Below, piece after piece: positions 1 through 7,575 of a stretch of DNA of 64,000 nt (positions are counted from its first letter, which is position 1; every line of letters starts with the position of its first letter). The translations under genes were made by a program, and so were the position numbers. The stretch comes from Paenibacillus dakarensis (GTDB lineage: Bacteria > Bacillota > Bacilli > Paenibacillales > Paenibacillaceae), in assembly GCF_001373415.1 (NCBI RefSeq), contig NZ_CDSE01000041.1, forward strand, positions 1 to 64,000. The letters are read 5' to 3'. The notes beneath the pieces are model-generated. The model saw only the letters and a program-made list of their open reading frames with translations. It searched no databases and was not told the DNA's origin.

Positions 1-340
1 CCGGCACATTTCCCGCCTCTCTTCGCGTCATGGCCGAGACCCTTGGAAGCAGAGCATGAATGACCGCCCTTGGTTCACCCTGCAGCAGCTCTACCAGCAC
101 CCAATCTCCCACCGCAGGAAAATCGGCACGACTTGCCGCTTCAAACTCATACTTTCCCGTCACAGCTGCCGTTCTCTCGCCCGTTTCCGTCACGATCCGG
201 TACTGTTTGGAGAACTGTGCCGTAACCCGTGCAGGCACAAGCGGCTTCTGCTGATCCTTCTGGCTGTTTAAGTTACTCATCACTTCCTGCCAGTATTCAT
301 TCCATCCATATTTCGATAGATCCAATCGTTCATTTATCAA
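1..340 (-). CDS. rsgA: Ribosome small-subunit-dependent GTPase A (RsgA/YloQ family), N-terminal part, runs off the left edge
   Basis: Only the first 113 codons are present. They encode the OB-fold start of an RsgA GTPase, a circularly permuted GTPase that acts in late 30S ribosomal subunit maturation. The stretch beginning PARVTAQFSKQYRIV, the block FPAVGDWVLVEL and LPRVSAMTRREAGNV are typical of the family; the GTPase domain itself lies outside the window. I start at TTG 340 because AAGGGG lies about 9 nt upstream and the added 20 residues (LSKYGWNEYW) match the usual N-terminus; the alternative is ATG 280. A terminator-bearing leader precedes it. It is not next to prpC/prkC here, so it may be a second, stand-alone copy. 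Confidence 0.85.
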   Translation of the reverse strand, partial: MINERLDLSKYGWNEYWQEVMSNLNSQKDQQKPLVPARVTAQFSKQYRIVTETGERTAAVTGKYEFEAASRADFPAVGDWVLVELLQGEPRAVIHALLPRVSAMTRREAGNVP

Positions 341-373
341 ATTTCGCAGCCCCTTTATCCTATTGTTGAACGC

Positions 374-401
374 AAAAAAACCGCAGATCAATCATCTGCG
401 G
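374..401 (-). terminator. Rho-independent terminator directly upstream of rsgA
   Basis: On the minus strand the perfect 8-bp stem CCGCAGAT/ATCTGCGG (381-401, 5-nt loop) is followed by seven T (374-380). It ends only 34 nt before the rsgA start, so it must be read through, or bypassed by another promoter, for rsgA to be expressed from the upstream promoter. The stem overlaps the stop codon of the 70-codon frame at 388-600. Confidence 0.8.
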
Positions 402-600
402 CTTGCTTCATATCCAGCAGGAATCCCCTCATTACCTTTTCTGTAATGAACTGAGGAATTCTGCCTGGACATGAAAAAACCGCAGGAAACCATGAAAGGT
501 CTCCCGCGGTCCTGTTGTTCTTATGAACAACTATCTTACCCCGTCCGTAGAGACCAACGCCAACGTGAACACCTGCTTCATTTGCTTTTTCATTTGACAT
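388..600 (-). CDS. Possible 70-residue hypothetical protein (competes with the leader-peptide reading)
   Basis: An open frame of 70 codons starting MSNEKANEAG and ending QAADD. I do not recognise it. For it: a strong promoter just upstream, and a terminator that overlaps its stop codon exactly as for an ordinary small gene. Against it: GGAGG is only 3 nt from its ATG, and a second, stronger terminator (474-509) lies inside the frame at about codon 31-42, so most transcripts would end before the stop codon. The overlapping 20-codon frame at 531-593 has the better Shine-Dalgarno spacing. It is either a leader shadow or a gene that yields non-stop mRNA. Confidence 0.3.
   Translation of the reverse strand: MSNEKANEAGVHVGVGLYGRGKIVVHKNNRTAGDLSWFPAVFSCPGRIPQFITEKVMRGFLLDMKQAADD
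474..509 (-). terminator. Strong internal rho-independent terminator in the rsgA leader
   Basis: On the minus strand a fully paired 12-bp stem (498-509 with 480-491, two G-T wobbles, 6-nt loop) is followed by six T (474-479). The GAGACC of its 5' arm (498-503) is complementary to GGTCTC further upstream (550-555), which gives a possible alternative, anti-terminating pairing. Confidence 0.8.
531..593 (-). CDS. Putative 20-residue leader peptide upstream of the rsgA terminators
   Basis: A 20-codon frame opening ATG AAA AAG CAA and ending AGA TAG, peptide MKKQMKQVFTLALV... It starts 10 nt after AGGAGG, better spaced than the overlapping ATG at 600. The stop is followed by a small perfect hairpin (TTGTTC/GAACAA, 515-530) and then by the 474-509 terminator, the usual order of a translated attenuator. 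Codons 13-15 contain GGTCTC, which can pair with the 5' arm of that terminator. No known stalling motif is recognised. Function is inferred from layout only. Confidence 0.45.
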   Translation of the reverse strand: MKKQMKQVFTLALVSTDGVR

Positions 601-632
601 CAGCCTCCTCTTCTTAACAAAAGTATATCCGT

Positions 633-661
633 ATTATAGGGCCGGCACTCCCTTGTGTCAA
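633..661 (-). promoter_or_regulatory. Perfect-consensus sigma-A promoter for the rsgA leader
   Basis: Read on the minus strand: TTGACA (656-661), a 17-nt spacer, TATAAT (633-638). Both hexamers and the spacing are consensus. The predicted start is near 626, giving a 5' untranslated stretch of about 25-33 nt before the first start codons and about 285 nt before rsgA. Confidence 0.85.
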
Positions 662-689
662 CATTTACCAATATATGAACATTCCCATA

Positions 690-2984
690 CTATATCCTCG
701 TGTACTGCCGCCATTCCTCCGGCAGCAGTGCATGATATTGCCGGTTCTGAAAGCGATCATCTACCAGGACAAGCGTCCCCCTGTCCTCTTCGGACCGGAT
801 GAGACGGCCTCCCGCCTGCAGTACCTTGTTCATGCCAGGATATACGTAGGCATAATCATAGCCATTCTTCTCATTACGGTCGAAATATTCTTTAATGATG
901 TCATTCTCGAACGACAGCTGAGGAAGCCCGACACCAACGACGACTACACTTTCAAGGCGAGCCCCCTTCAGGTCAATCCCTTCCGAGAAAATACCGCCCA
1001 TTACAGCAAATCCGACCAAAGGCTCTTCTGCCTCCGCACGAAAAGCACTTAAAAACAGCTCCCGTTCCTCCTCACGCATCAAATGACCCTGAACCTGGGT
1101 TTGCAGCCCCGGATTCAGCGCCACAAAGTCATCGTACACAGACTGCATATACGGATAAGAAGGAAGGAATATCAGCGTGTTGACCGGCTTCTCCTTCACC
1201 AGCTTGTCCAGCATCTTCACAATCGCCTCCTTGCTGCGATCCCTGTCCTTATATCGGGTAGACACCGGCATCAGCCGGACATCAAGCTGCTCATGGGAGA
1301 ACGGGGATGGAATCGAGAGGCTGTAGTCCTCTTCCTCCGCCCCCAGCATGTCCCTGTAATACATCAACGGAGTCAGCGTAGCGGAGAAAAACACGGTGCT
1401 GAGATAGTTCTTCCCGGCCTGCTGCAGCAAATACGAAGGATCGAGGCAGAACAGTTTCAGAAATACTTCGCTTCCCTCCATTTCGGCATACGTAACAAAC
1501 CGTTCATCGTACAGCTTGGAGATCCGCAGGTAAGCTTGTGCCGCAAAATAACATTCGAGCAGCTCATCAGCCTCCTCACCGCCTTGGCCCGTCACAAGCT
1601 CCGCCTCAGCATGCATAACGAACTCCTCCAGCAGTTCATCCAGCATCTCCGGCTGATAGCTTCCAACCATACGCTCCTCTTCACCGCTGACCTTGCGCAG
1701 CACGATAAAGCGGTTGTTCACCTTCTTCGCTGCCAGATAAAGCCCCGGACTTCTCTCCTTGTAGGCTCGCTGAATATTTAGAAACATCGATTTATGAAGC
1801 TCTGCCGAGAACATGCTTCTGGCCCGGTCCACCAGGTTATGGGCCTCATCAACCAGCACCACACTGCGCTTCTTCACGTCCTCCTGCAGCCGCTTGAACG
1901 AGACGCGCGGATCATACACATAGTTATAGTCACAGATGACCGCATCTGCTGCATAAGCAGCGTCGAGTGAGAATTCGAACGGACAGACCTGATGCTTACG
2001 CGCATACGCTTCAATCACCGGACGGGTGATGGTTGTCTCATGCTGCAGCAAATCCAGAATCGCTCCGTTAATCCGGTCATAATAGCCCTCGGAAAAAATA
2101 CAAGACTCCTGCCCGCAGCCTTCTTCCTCACTGAAGCAGATTTTGTCCTTCGCGGTCAGCGTGACGGTGTGCATATGAAGTCCTCCAGACTCCATCAGGG
2201 CCACTGCTTCCTCGGCCGCTGTCCGCGTGATCGTCTTGGCGGTCAGATAATAGATTCGCTTCACGATCCCTTCACCCATCGCCTTTATCGAAGGGAACAA
2301 GGTGGATATCGTCTTGCCGATTCCGGTCGGCGCTTTCGCGAACAGACGCCGGCCTTCGCCAATCGTCTTGTACACAGCCCCCATCAGCCGGCGCTGGCCT
2401 GACCGGTAGGCTGGAAACGGGAATGACAGCTTCCGAATGCTCTCATCCCTCCGCTCGGCATGATCTCGAAGCAGGCGGGCATACGGCGCGTAGGCCGCTG
2501 CCACTTCCTGTACAAACTGCTCAAGCTCTGTGAAGCTGAAGGTGCGCCTGAATCTTTTCATTTCGCTTGAAGGGATTTGAAAATATGTCAGCTGAACAGC
2601 CATCTCGGGTGCGCCGTGCAGCTTGGCATACATGTATGCATACATTTGGGCCTGGGCCCAGTGAACCGGATAGGTATCCTCGTTAATGTCATCCAGACTG
2701 CCCGAGGTGGATTTGATCTCGTCAATCATAACCGGGCTGCTTCCGTCCCCGATAATCAGGCCGTCGCAGCGCCCTTCTACAGCAAATATGAGATCCTCGT
2801 AAGGAAATTCAGTCTCCAGGAAAACCTCTTTCTGATCCTGCTCTCCATACTCCCTCTGTACCTGCTGGTGCGCTCTTGTCCCTTCGGTCAGCGTAGTCGC
2901 TGTCCGAAAGCCGGAGGTAATGCTTCCGCTGCGAAAGACATATTCCACTAGCGGCCTTACGGATATTTGAATGGTATGAGGCAT
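690..2984 (-). CDS. DinG/XPD-like superfamily 2 helicase with N-terminal PD-(D/E)XK nuclease domain
   Basis: A 764-residue protein. The C-terminal two thirds form an XPD/DinG-type 5'-3' DNA helicase: Walker A APTGIGKT near residue 218-225, DEAH at 378-381, and cysteines C282, C289, C294 and C333 placed as for the Fe-S cluster between these motifs. The first ~130 residues carry a RecB/Cas4-like nuclease core: H39, D74 in EGRCDG, D88-E89-x-K91, and QxxxY at 111-115. It probably unwinds and cuts damaged or recombining DNA. I start at ATG 2984 (MPHTIQ) because AAGGAG lies 7 nt upstream; a start 24 nt earlier lacks this. Monocistronic; minor downstream spacing to the leader promoter at 661. Confidence 0.88.
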   Translation of the reverse strand: MPHTIQISVRPLVEYVFRSGSITSGFRTATTLTEGTRAHQQVQREYGEQDQKEVFLETEFPYEDLIFAVEGRCDGLIIGDGSSPVMIDEIKSTSGSLDDINEDTYPVHWAQAQMYAYMYAKLHGAPEMAVQLTYFQIPSSEMKRFRRTFSFTELEQFVQEVAAAYAPYARLLRDHAERRDESIRKLSFPFPAYRSGQRRLMGAVYKTIGEGRRLFAKAPTGIGKTISTLFPSIKAMGEGIVKRIYYLTAKTITRTAAEEAVALMESGGLHMHTVTLTAKDKICFSEEEGCGQESCIFSEGYYDRINGAILDLLQHETTITRPVIEAYARKHQVCPFEFSLDAAYAADAVICDYNYVYDPRVSFKRLQEDVKKRSVVLVDEAHNLVDRARSMFSAELHKSMFLNIQRAYKERSPGLYLAAKKVNNRFIVLRKVSGEEERMVGSYQPEMLDELLEEFVMHAEAELVTGQGGEEADELLECYFAAQAYLRISKLYDERFVTYAEMEGSEVFLKLFCLDPSYLLQQAGKNYLSTVFFSATLTPLMYYRDMLGAEEEDYSLSIPSPFSHEQLDVRLMPVSTRYKDRDRSKEAIVKMLDKLVKEKPVNTLIFLPSYPYMQSVYDDFVALNPGLQTQVQGHLMREEERELFLSAFRAEAEEPLVGFAVMGGIFSEGIDLKGARLESVVVVGVGLPQLSFENDIIKEYFDRNEKNGYDYAYVYPGMNKVLQAGGRLIRSEEDRGTLVLVDDRFQNRQYHALLPEEWRQYTRI

Positions 2985-3021
2985 AAGCGATCTCCTTCTT
3001 AAACACAATCTTCTGGTCCGT

Positions 3022-3030
3022 ATTATACCA
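3022..3030 (-). promoter_or_regulatory. Extended -10 element of the helicase gene
   Basis: On the minus strand TGG-TATAAT lies about 40 nt before the start codon. No convincing -35 hexamer is seen at 17 nt, so an extended -10 promoter is the likely reading. Confidence 0.45.
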
Positions 3031-3094
3031 AACCTGCGTTTCTCCGGTGTAAATGCAGAGGGCTAACCGTTAAAATATTCGTTTTATGTTCCCA

Positions 3095-3143
3095 TAAAAA
3101 AGACGGGCAGATCCCCGCTTCCCAGAAGTCATGGATCTGCCCG
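3095..3143 (-). terminator. Terminator downstream of pdaA
   Basis: Perfect 11-bp stem CGGGCAGATCC (3104-3114) with its complement (3133-3143); on the minus strand it is followed by a T run (3095-3101). The other strand also has a T-rich tail, so it may act in both directions. Confidence 0.75.
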
Positions 3144-3189
3144 CTATATTTTTTTCGATACGGTTCATACCGCTTGTAACGCTGTGCTC

Positions 3190-3984
3190 TTATGGTGCTC
3201 TCGTCCCCATCTCATCCAGGCTCTTGAACTCATACCCCTGCTTTCTTGCCTCGTCAATAATCCGTCCAAGCGCCTGGGCATTATCCCGGGAAATGGAGTG
3301 AATCAGCATAACCGCACCCGGATGAAGCTGAGCCATTACTTTATCAAAAGCATACTGTGCACCGCGCTGGTCATTTACATCCCAATCCTTATACGCGAGC
3401 GACCAGAATACATTCGTATATCCAAGCTCCTTGCTCACCGCCAGAGAACGCTCGTTGAATATGCCGCGCGGTGTTCGGAGATACTTCATTTCCTTCTGCC
3501 CCGTTACTTTAGCCACTTCGGTCTTCACCCGCTCCAGCTCTTCTGTAAGCTTCTCAGCCGAAATCGTAGATACATCCGGATGGCTCCAGGAATGATTGCC
3601 GATAATATGGCCTTCCGCTGTCATTCGCTTTAACAGCTCTGCCTGGGTCTTCACATAATGGCCGGTCACAAAAAATGTCGCAGGGACCTTTTTCTCCTTC
3701 AACGTATCCAGAATCCCGGCAGTAAAACCATTCTCATACCCATTATCAAACGTCAGATACAGCTCTTTCTTCGTGGAATCACCCATAAAGACAGCTCCAT
3801 GCTTCTTAAGCAGTTCCTTGAAGCCTTCTTCATCAATTGATGGAAGCTTGCCGTTCACACTGCGTTTGAACCCGAAATGAAAAGGCCCGCTTCCTGCAGC
3901 CCAAGACGAGCCTGAGAACGACAGGATCAGGGCCAGACATATCGAAATGATGGACGTCACACGAAGGACGCTGCGATTATTCAT
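3190..3984 (-). CDS. pdaA: PdaA-type polysaccharide deacetylase (delta-lactam-biosynthetic de-N-acetylase)
   Basis: A 264-residue exported NodB-domain protein. PdaA removes the N-acetyl group of muramic acid so that muramic-delta-lactam forms in spore cortex peptidoglycan. An N-terminal hydrophobic signal segment (about residues 8-28, ending SSWAA) is followed by the NodB motifs: TFDNGYENG near residue 78 (Asn replaces the second Asp, as is usual in PdaA), NHSWSHPD, RTPRG, WSLAYKDWD and LIHS. The start is ATG 3984 because AAGGAG lies 9 nt before it; the in-frame ATG at 4002 contains that ribosome site. It implies a spore former. Confidence 0.9.
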   Translation of the reverse strand: MNNRSVLRVTSIISICLALILSFSGSSWAAGSGPFHFGFKRSVNGKLPSIDEEGFKELLKKHGAVFMGDSTKKELYLTFDNGYENGFTAGILDTLKEKKVPATFFVTGHYVKTQAELLKRMTAEGHIIGNHSWSHPDVSTISAEKLTEELERVKTEVAKVTGQKEMKYLRTPRGIFNERSLAVSKELGYTNVFWSLAYKDWDVNDQRGAQYAFDKVMAQLHPGAVMLIHSISRDNAQALGRIIDEARKQGYEFKSLDEMGTRAP

Positions 3985-4112
3985 GCTTGTATTCTCCTTC
4001 ATCGATCAATTAATCGGTGCTCGCCCCTAAGAATGACAGGGCTGCTCCAACATAATATCCCACGGATGGAGAAAACTTATGTATATCTGTATTTCACCCT
4101 TCTCTCATAGAA

Positions 4113-5153
4113 TCAGGACACAGTAATGGTGCTGCCTGTACGATAACTCTCTACAGCATATTCAATCATGCGAATCGTATCCCGCGCATCCTCAGGCTTC
4201 ACAGGAACCACTGCCCCCTCCAGGAGCGCTTCAGCAAGTCCCTGGTAGAAAGCCTGATACCTGCCCGGCAGCGTCTCAATCTCACCTTGTACGGTCAATC
4301 CGCTGAGCTCGGTCGCCAGCTCCCCATATTGTTCCGGCTGGTCCTCTCCCCATCCGCTGTCCCCCGGGTGCATTCCCTGCTTCAGCTGATCCTCTTGCGG
4401 ATCTTGTCCATACTTCAGAAAGCTTCCTTTATCGCCATGCAGTTCAAACCGCGGACCTGCCTGTCTCACAAGGGAACTGGAATGCAGGATAACACGATGC
4501 TTGTCGTATCCAAACACCAGATGGAAATAATCTATAACCTCAGACCCTTCCCGCTCTGCACGCATATCCGCCCATATCGTCTTCGGTTTCCCGAACAGGT
4601 ACAATGCCTGATCAATCAGGTGAGAGCCCAGGTTATACAGTTCACCGGCCCCCGGTCCCTCCTGCTCCTTCCACCGTTGCTTAACCTTCGGACGGTAGCG
4701 ATTGAAATGCACCTGATACACCGACAGATTTCCAAGTGCGCCGGTCTCAAGTAAATTGCGTACCGTAAGAAAGTCGTTATCCCATCTGCGATTATGATAG
4801 ACGGTAAGCAGCACACCCTTTTCCCGGGCAAGCTCAATCAACGTGTCGGCTTCCTCTGAGGTTACCGTGAAGGGCTTTTCCACAACGACATGTTTACCGG
4901 CTTCTATAGCCTTCCTTGCATATTCATAATGGGTTGCATTCGGGCTTGCAACCACCACAACGGCAATCTCTTCATCCTGAAACAGCTCGTCCACATGACT
5001 TACGACCCCCGTGCGGGGAAGATCCCTCTTCACTTTCTCCGGATTCGAGGAGACCACGGTTCGAATATGATAGTCCGGTATGCTCGTAAGAAGAGGCGCA
5101 TGAAAGGTGGAGCCGGATAATCCGTAACCGATAATGCCTACTTGTATCGTCAT
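4113..5153 (-). CDS. Gfo/Idh/MocA oxidoreductase, IolW-like scyllo-inositol dehydrogenase
   Basis: 346 residues. The Rossmann start VGIIGYGLSGSTFHAPLL, the EKPFTVT motif near residue 95 and the YHNRRWDNDF block are typical of the branch that contains B. subtilis IolW (YvaA), an NADP-dependent scyllo-inositol 2-dehydrogenase. The SHLIDQALYLFG helix with its conserved histidine supports a catalytic site. Members of this superfamily are easily mis-assigned to a substrate, so the inositol function is an inference from overall similarity. It stands alone between pdaA and the LysR gene; its ribosome site (GGTGAT) is weak. Confidence 0.8.
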   Translation of the reverse strand: MTIQVGIIGYGLSGSTFHAPLLTSIPDYHIRTVVSSNPEKVKRDLPRTGVVSHVDELFQDEEIAVVVVASPNATHYEYARKAIEAGKHVVVEKPFTVTSEEADTLIELAREKGVLLTVYHNRRWDNDFLTVRNLLETGALGNLSVYQVHFNRYRPKVKQRWKEQEGPGAGELYNLGSHLIDQALYLFGKPKTIWADMRAEREGSEVIDYFHLVFGYDKHRVILHSSSLVRQAGPRFELHGDKGSFLKYGQDPQEDQLKQGMHPGDSGWGEDQPEQYGELATELSGLTVQGEIETLPGRYQAFYQGLAEALLEGAVVPVKPEDARDTIRMIEYAVESYRTGSTITVS

Positions 5154-5287
5154 CTGTCGATCACCACTTTCTATTATTACATTCTATTATTAACGTTACG
5201 ATTCATAGATGCCCTAGAATATATTAGCACACTAAGCCCTATCATCTATTACAAAAATTAGCATCTGCAGTTCACCGCGATCCATAG

Positions 5288-6178
5288 CTATTCCTTTTCG
5301 CCAAGCAGGGAACGGGTGAATGTAATCCATTCTCTGGCGGCAAAAGATAAATAGCGGTCCTTGCGCCAGATCATCCCGAGCTGCCACGGGATCGACGGGT
5401 TACCGAGCGGCAGAATCGTCACGCGCGAAGCATCAATTTCCCGGCAAATCGTCTCCGGGAGAAGAGCGATCCCAAGATTGGCCGCTACCATTCCGCTTAT
5501 CAAATCCCACTGGGAGCTCTCGTATACAACATGCGGCTCGAACCCTGCGTTCTCACACTCTTTAATAATACGGCCATGCAGCGTGAAGTCTTCACGAAAC
5601 AGCACGAAGGATTCCTCCGCCAATTCCGCAAGGGAGACAGAATCCCTCCCGGCAAGCCGGTGGGAAGGGTGCAGGAGCAGCATCAGATTCTCCTTCACGA
5701 ACGAATAATAATGAAACACATCTTCATTGACAGGAAGTACAGCTACCCCGATATCCGTCTGACCGTTCTCCACATACTCCTCTACCTTCTTTGCACCATC
5801 TTCGAACAACTGAATCGTAATCTGCGGATATTTATGATGGAACTGCCCGATGACTTCCGGAAAAAAACTCGAACCAATCATCGGAGGAAGACCAATATGC
5901 AGGTGTCCCCGTTTCACGTTCATGAGATCCCCCAGCTCATCCGACACCCGCTGGAAGGAATCAACCATCTGCTGGGCCTGCTGATACATAATCCTGCCCG
6001 CATCCGTCAGCTCGGTCCGCTTCCCTTGGCGATAAAAGAGTGTAACCCCCCACTCTTCCTCCATGTTCCGGATTGTCTTGCTGATCGTCGGCTGGGTAAC
6101 ATATAGGGTTTCCGCTGCTTTCGTAAAGCTGCGCAGCCGCGCTACCTCCAAAAAGTACTGTAAGTGCCGTATATCCAC
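5288..6178 (-). CDS. cidR: LysR-family regulator CidR (YwbI-like) divergent from cidAB
   Basis: 296 residues: winged HTH in residues 1-60 (FTKAAETLYVTQPTISKTIRN) and a LysR substrate-binding domain after about residue 90. It is transcribed divergently from cidA/cidB. That arrangement and the text (DIRHLQYFLEVARLRSFTKA, VKRGHLHIGLPPM) match CidR of Bacillus and Staphylococcus, which activates cidAB in response to acetate or overflow metabolism. I start at GTG 6178 because AGGAGG lies 8 nt before it; the upstream ATG at 6226 has no ribosome site. It is probably autoregulated through the shared 121-bp region. Confidence 0.87.
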   Translation of the reverse strand: MDIRHLQYFLEVARLRSFTKAAETLYVTQPTISKTIRNMEEEWGVTLFYRQGKRTELTDAGRIMYQQAQQMVDSFQRVSDELGDLMNVKRGHLHIGLPPMIGSSFFPEVIGQFHHKYPQITIQLFEDGAKKVEEYVENGQTDIGVAVLPVNEDVFHYYSFVKENLMLLLHPSHRLAGRDSVSLAELAEESFVLFREDFTLHGRIIKECENAGFEPHVVYESSQWDLISGMVAANLGIALLPETICREIDASRVTILPLGNPSIPWQLGMIWRKDRYLSFAAREWITFTRSLLGEKE

Positions 6179-6203
6179 CGCTTCAGCCTCCTCTAAAACA
6201 ACT

Positions 6204-6286
6204 ATTCCTTTTTGGAATGATAACAATTCGATATATTCATTTTACCTATGAAAACAATTGATGTAAAATTTTCATTACCAATGAAA
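6204..6286 (+). promoter_or_regulatory. cidR-cidAB divergent control region with three inverted repeats and a candidate cidA promoter
   Basis: Three inverted repeats lie in 83 bp: ATTCC-N5-GGAAT (6204-6218), TTCAT-N7-ATGAA (6236-6252) and TTTCATT-N3-AATGAAA (6270-6286). A promoter candidate TTTACC (6241-6246), 17 nt, TAAAAT (6264-6269) precedes cidA. The first two repeats sit at about -60 and -35, the usual places for a LysR activator; the third lies just after the -10. Confidence 0.55.
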
Positions 6287-6299
6287 GGAGAGACCGGTC

Positions 6300-6671
6300 G
6301 TGAAACAATTGATCAAAGGAAGTCTCCAGGTGGCCGGTTTCATGCTGGTATCTATCATCATGGATAAAGCAGCCGGGCTGCTCCACTTGAATATTCCCGG
6401 AAGTATATTAGGTATTGCCGTTGTATTTATTCTGCTTGAAACCAAAGTGCTGTGTCTGGAGTGGATCGAGCTGGGGGCTAACTTTCTGCTTGCCGAGCTC
6501 TTGCTGTTCTTCATTCCTGCTGCTGTCGGCGTTATGAAATTTTTCCCGATGCTTGAAAGCGACGGGATTCAAATACTGGCTGTTGTCTTATTCAGCACGG
6601 TGACCGTCATGGTCAGCTCCGGGCTGGTTGCAACATTCATATCCAAACGAAAGGAGCGGAAGACATCATGA
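6300..6671 (+). CDS. cidA: CidA/LrgA holin-like membrane protein
   Basis: A 123-residue protein with four predicted membrane helices and the LrgA family pattern (MDKAAGLLHLNIPGSILG, FIPAAVGVM). In Staphylococcus, CidA oligomerises in the membrane and with CidB influences lysis and extracellular DNA release; in Bacillus the pair is linked to acetate/pyruvate overflow. The start is GTG 6300 with AAAGGAG about 10 nt upstream. It overlaps cidB by 4 nt, indicating translational coupling, and is divergent from its regulator cidR. Confidence 0.9.
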   Translation: MKQLIKGSLQVAGFMLVSIIMDKAAGLLHLNIPGSILGIAVVFILLETKVLCLEWIELGANFLLAELLLFFIPAAVGVMKFFPMLESDGIQILAVVLFSTVTVMVSSGLVATFISKRKERKTS

Positions 6672-7357
6672 TCTTGTCCTGGCTTGCATATTTCGGCCTC
6701 CCCCTCACCGTGATTATCTACTGGGCCGCCAAAAAGCTGTATCAACGAAAATCAAAAGTATATTTGTCGCCGCTCCTGATTACCCCGATTATCATCATTA
6801 TCATTCTGACACAAACCGGGGTATCGTACGAGGCCTACAGTAAAGGAGCCAGCTGGCTCAGCGATCTGCTGCAGCCTGCGACAGTTGCTTTTGCCGTACC
6901 TCTGTACAAGAACTTTCAGACACTCAAAAAGCACGCTGCCGAAATTATGGTCAGCGTGATATCCGGATCGGTCATGGCCATTATATCGTCTGCATTTCTG
7001 GCGAAATGGCTTCACTTAAACAGCTCGCTTGCAACCAGCCTTGTTCCAAGATCCATCACGACCCCGATTGCCATGGATGTCTCACAGGTCATCGGCGGTG
7101 TCCCTAACATGACAGCCGTGTTCGTCATTATGACGGGAATACTTGGATCTATGATTGGGCCGCTTGTTATGAGGGTATTTAGAATAAAGGGCGATATTGC
7201 AATGGGTATCCTGTTTGGAACAAGCGCCCATGGTACCGGAACCTCCAAAGCGTTCGAGTTCAGCCCCCTCTCAGGGACGATCTCAAGCATCTCCATGATT
7301 GTAGCTGCATTATTTACGCTTGGTGCGGCACCGATTCTAATGTCGTTTATACAATAA
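6668..7357 (+). CDS. cidB: CidB/LrgB family membrane protein
   Basis: 229 residues with the LrgB family features: several hydrophobic helices, SLVPRSITTPIAMDVS near residue 125 and GTSAHGTGTSKAFE near residue 180, the conserved C-terminal loop. It works with CidA in the membrane; LrgB-family proteins take part in pyruvate/acetate-linked transport or lysis control. It is translationally coupled to cidA (ATG inside the cidA end) and followed by a clear terminator. Confidence 0.9.
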   Translation: MILSWLAYFGLPLTVIIYWAAKKLYQRKSKVYLSPLLITPIIIIIILTQTGVSYEAYSKGASWLSDLLQPATVAFAVPLYKNFQTLKKHAAEIMVSVISGSVMAIISSAFLAKWLHLNSSLATSLVPRSITTPIAMDVSQVIGGVPNMTAVFVIMTGILGSMIGPLVMRVFRIKGDIAMGILFGTSAHGTGTSKAFEFSPLSGTISSISMIVAALFTLGAAPILMSFIQ

Positions 7358-7373
7358 ACCTTAGCTTTCCTCC

Positions 7374-7402
7374 ACCGGCTATTCGTATAGCCGGTTTTTT
7401 TT
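7374..7402 (+). terminator. Terminator of cidAB
   Basis: Perfect 9-bp stem ACCGGCTAT/ATAGCCGGT (7374-7382, 7387-7395) with a TCGT loop, followed by eight T. Confidence 0.9.
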
Positions 7403-7447
7403 CAACTGTTTACCCTGTTAGAAGAAACTCCCGCACTGTATCTCTCT

Positions 7448-7477
7448 TTGACAACCATAGTCTGTACAAGGCATAAT
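7448..7477 (+). promoter_or_regulatory. Sigma-A promoter for the LTA synthase-like gene
   Basis: TTGACA (7448-7453), an 18-nt spacer, CATAAT (7472-7477), about 100 nt before the start codon. Confidence 0.65.
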
Positions 7478-7575
7478 TACTTTGTTCATCTTGTTTATTA
7501 ATATCCTACTTATAACACGCAGGGTCATGGTTTGCGATTCATTCGCTCCTGCGATTTGAAAGGACGGCGGTACTG

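Noticed and set aside
675..2951. Several plus-strand frames of 120-230 codons across the helicase gene
   Set aside because: All lie opposite the helicase gene and lack Shine-Dalgarno sites.
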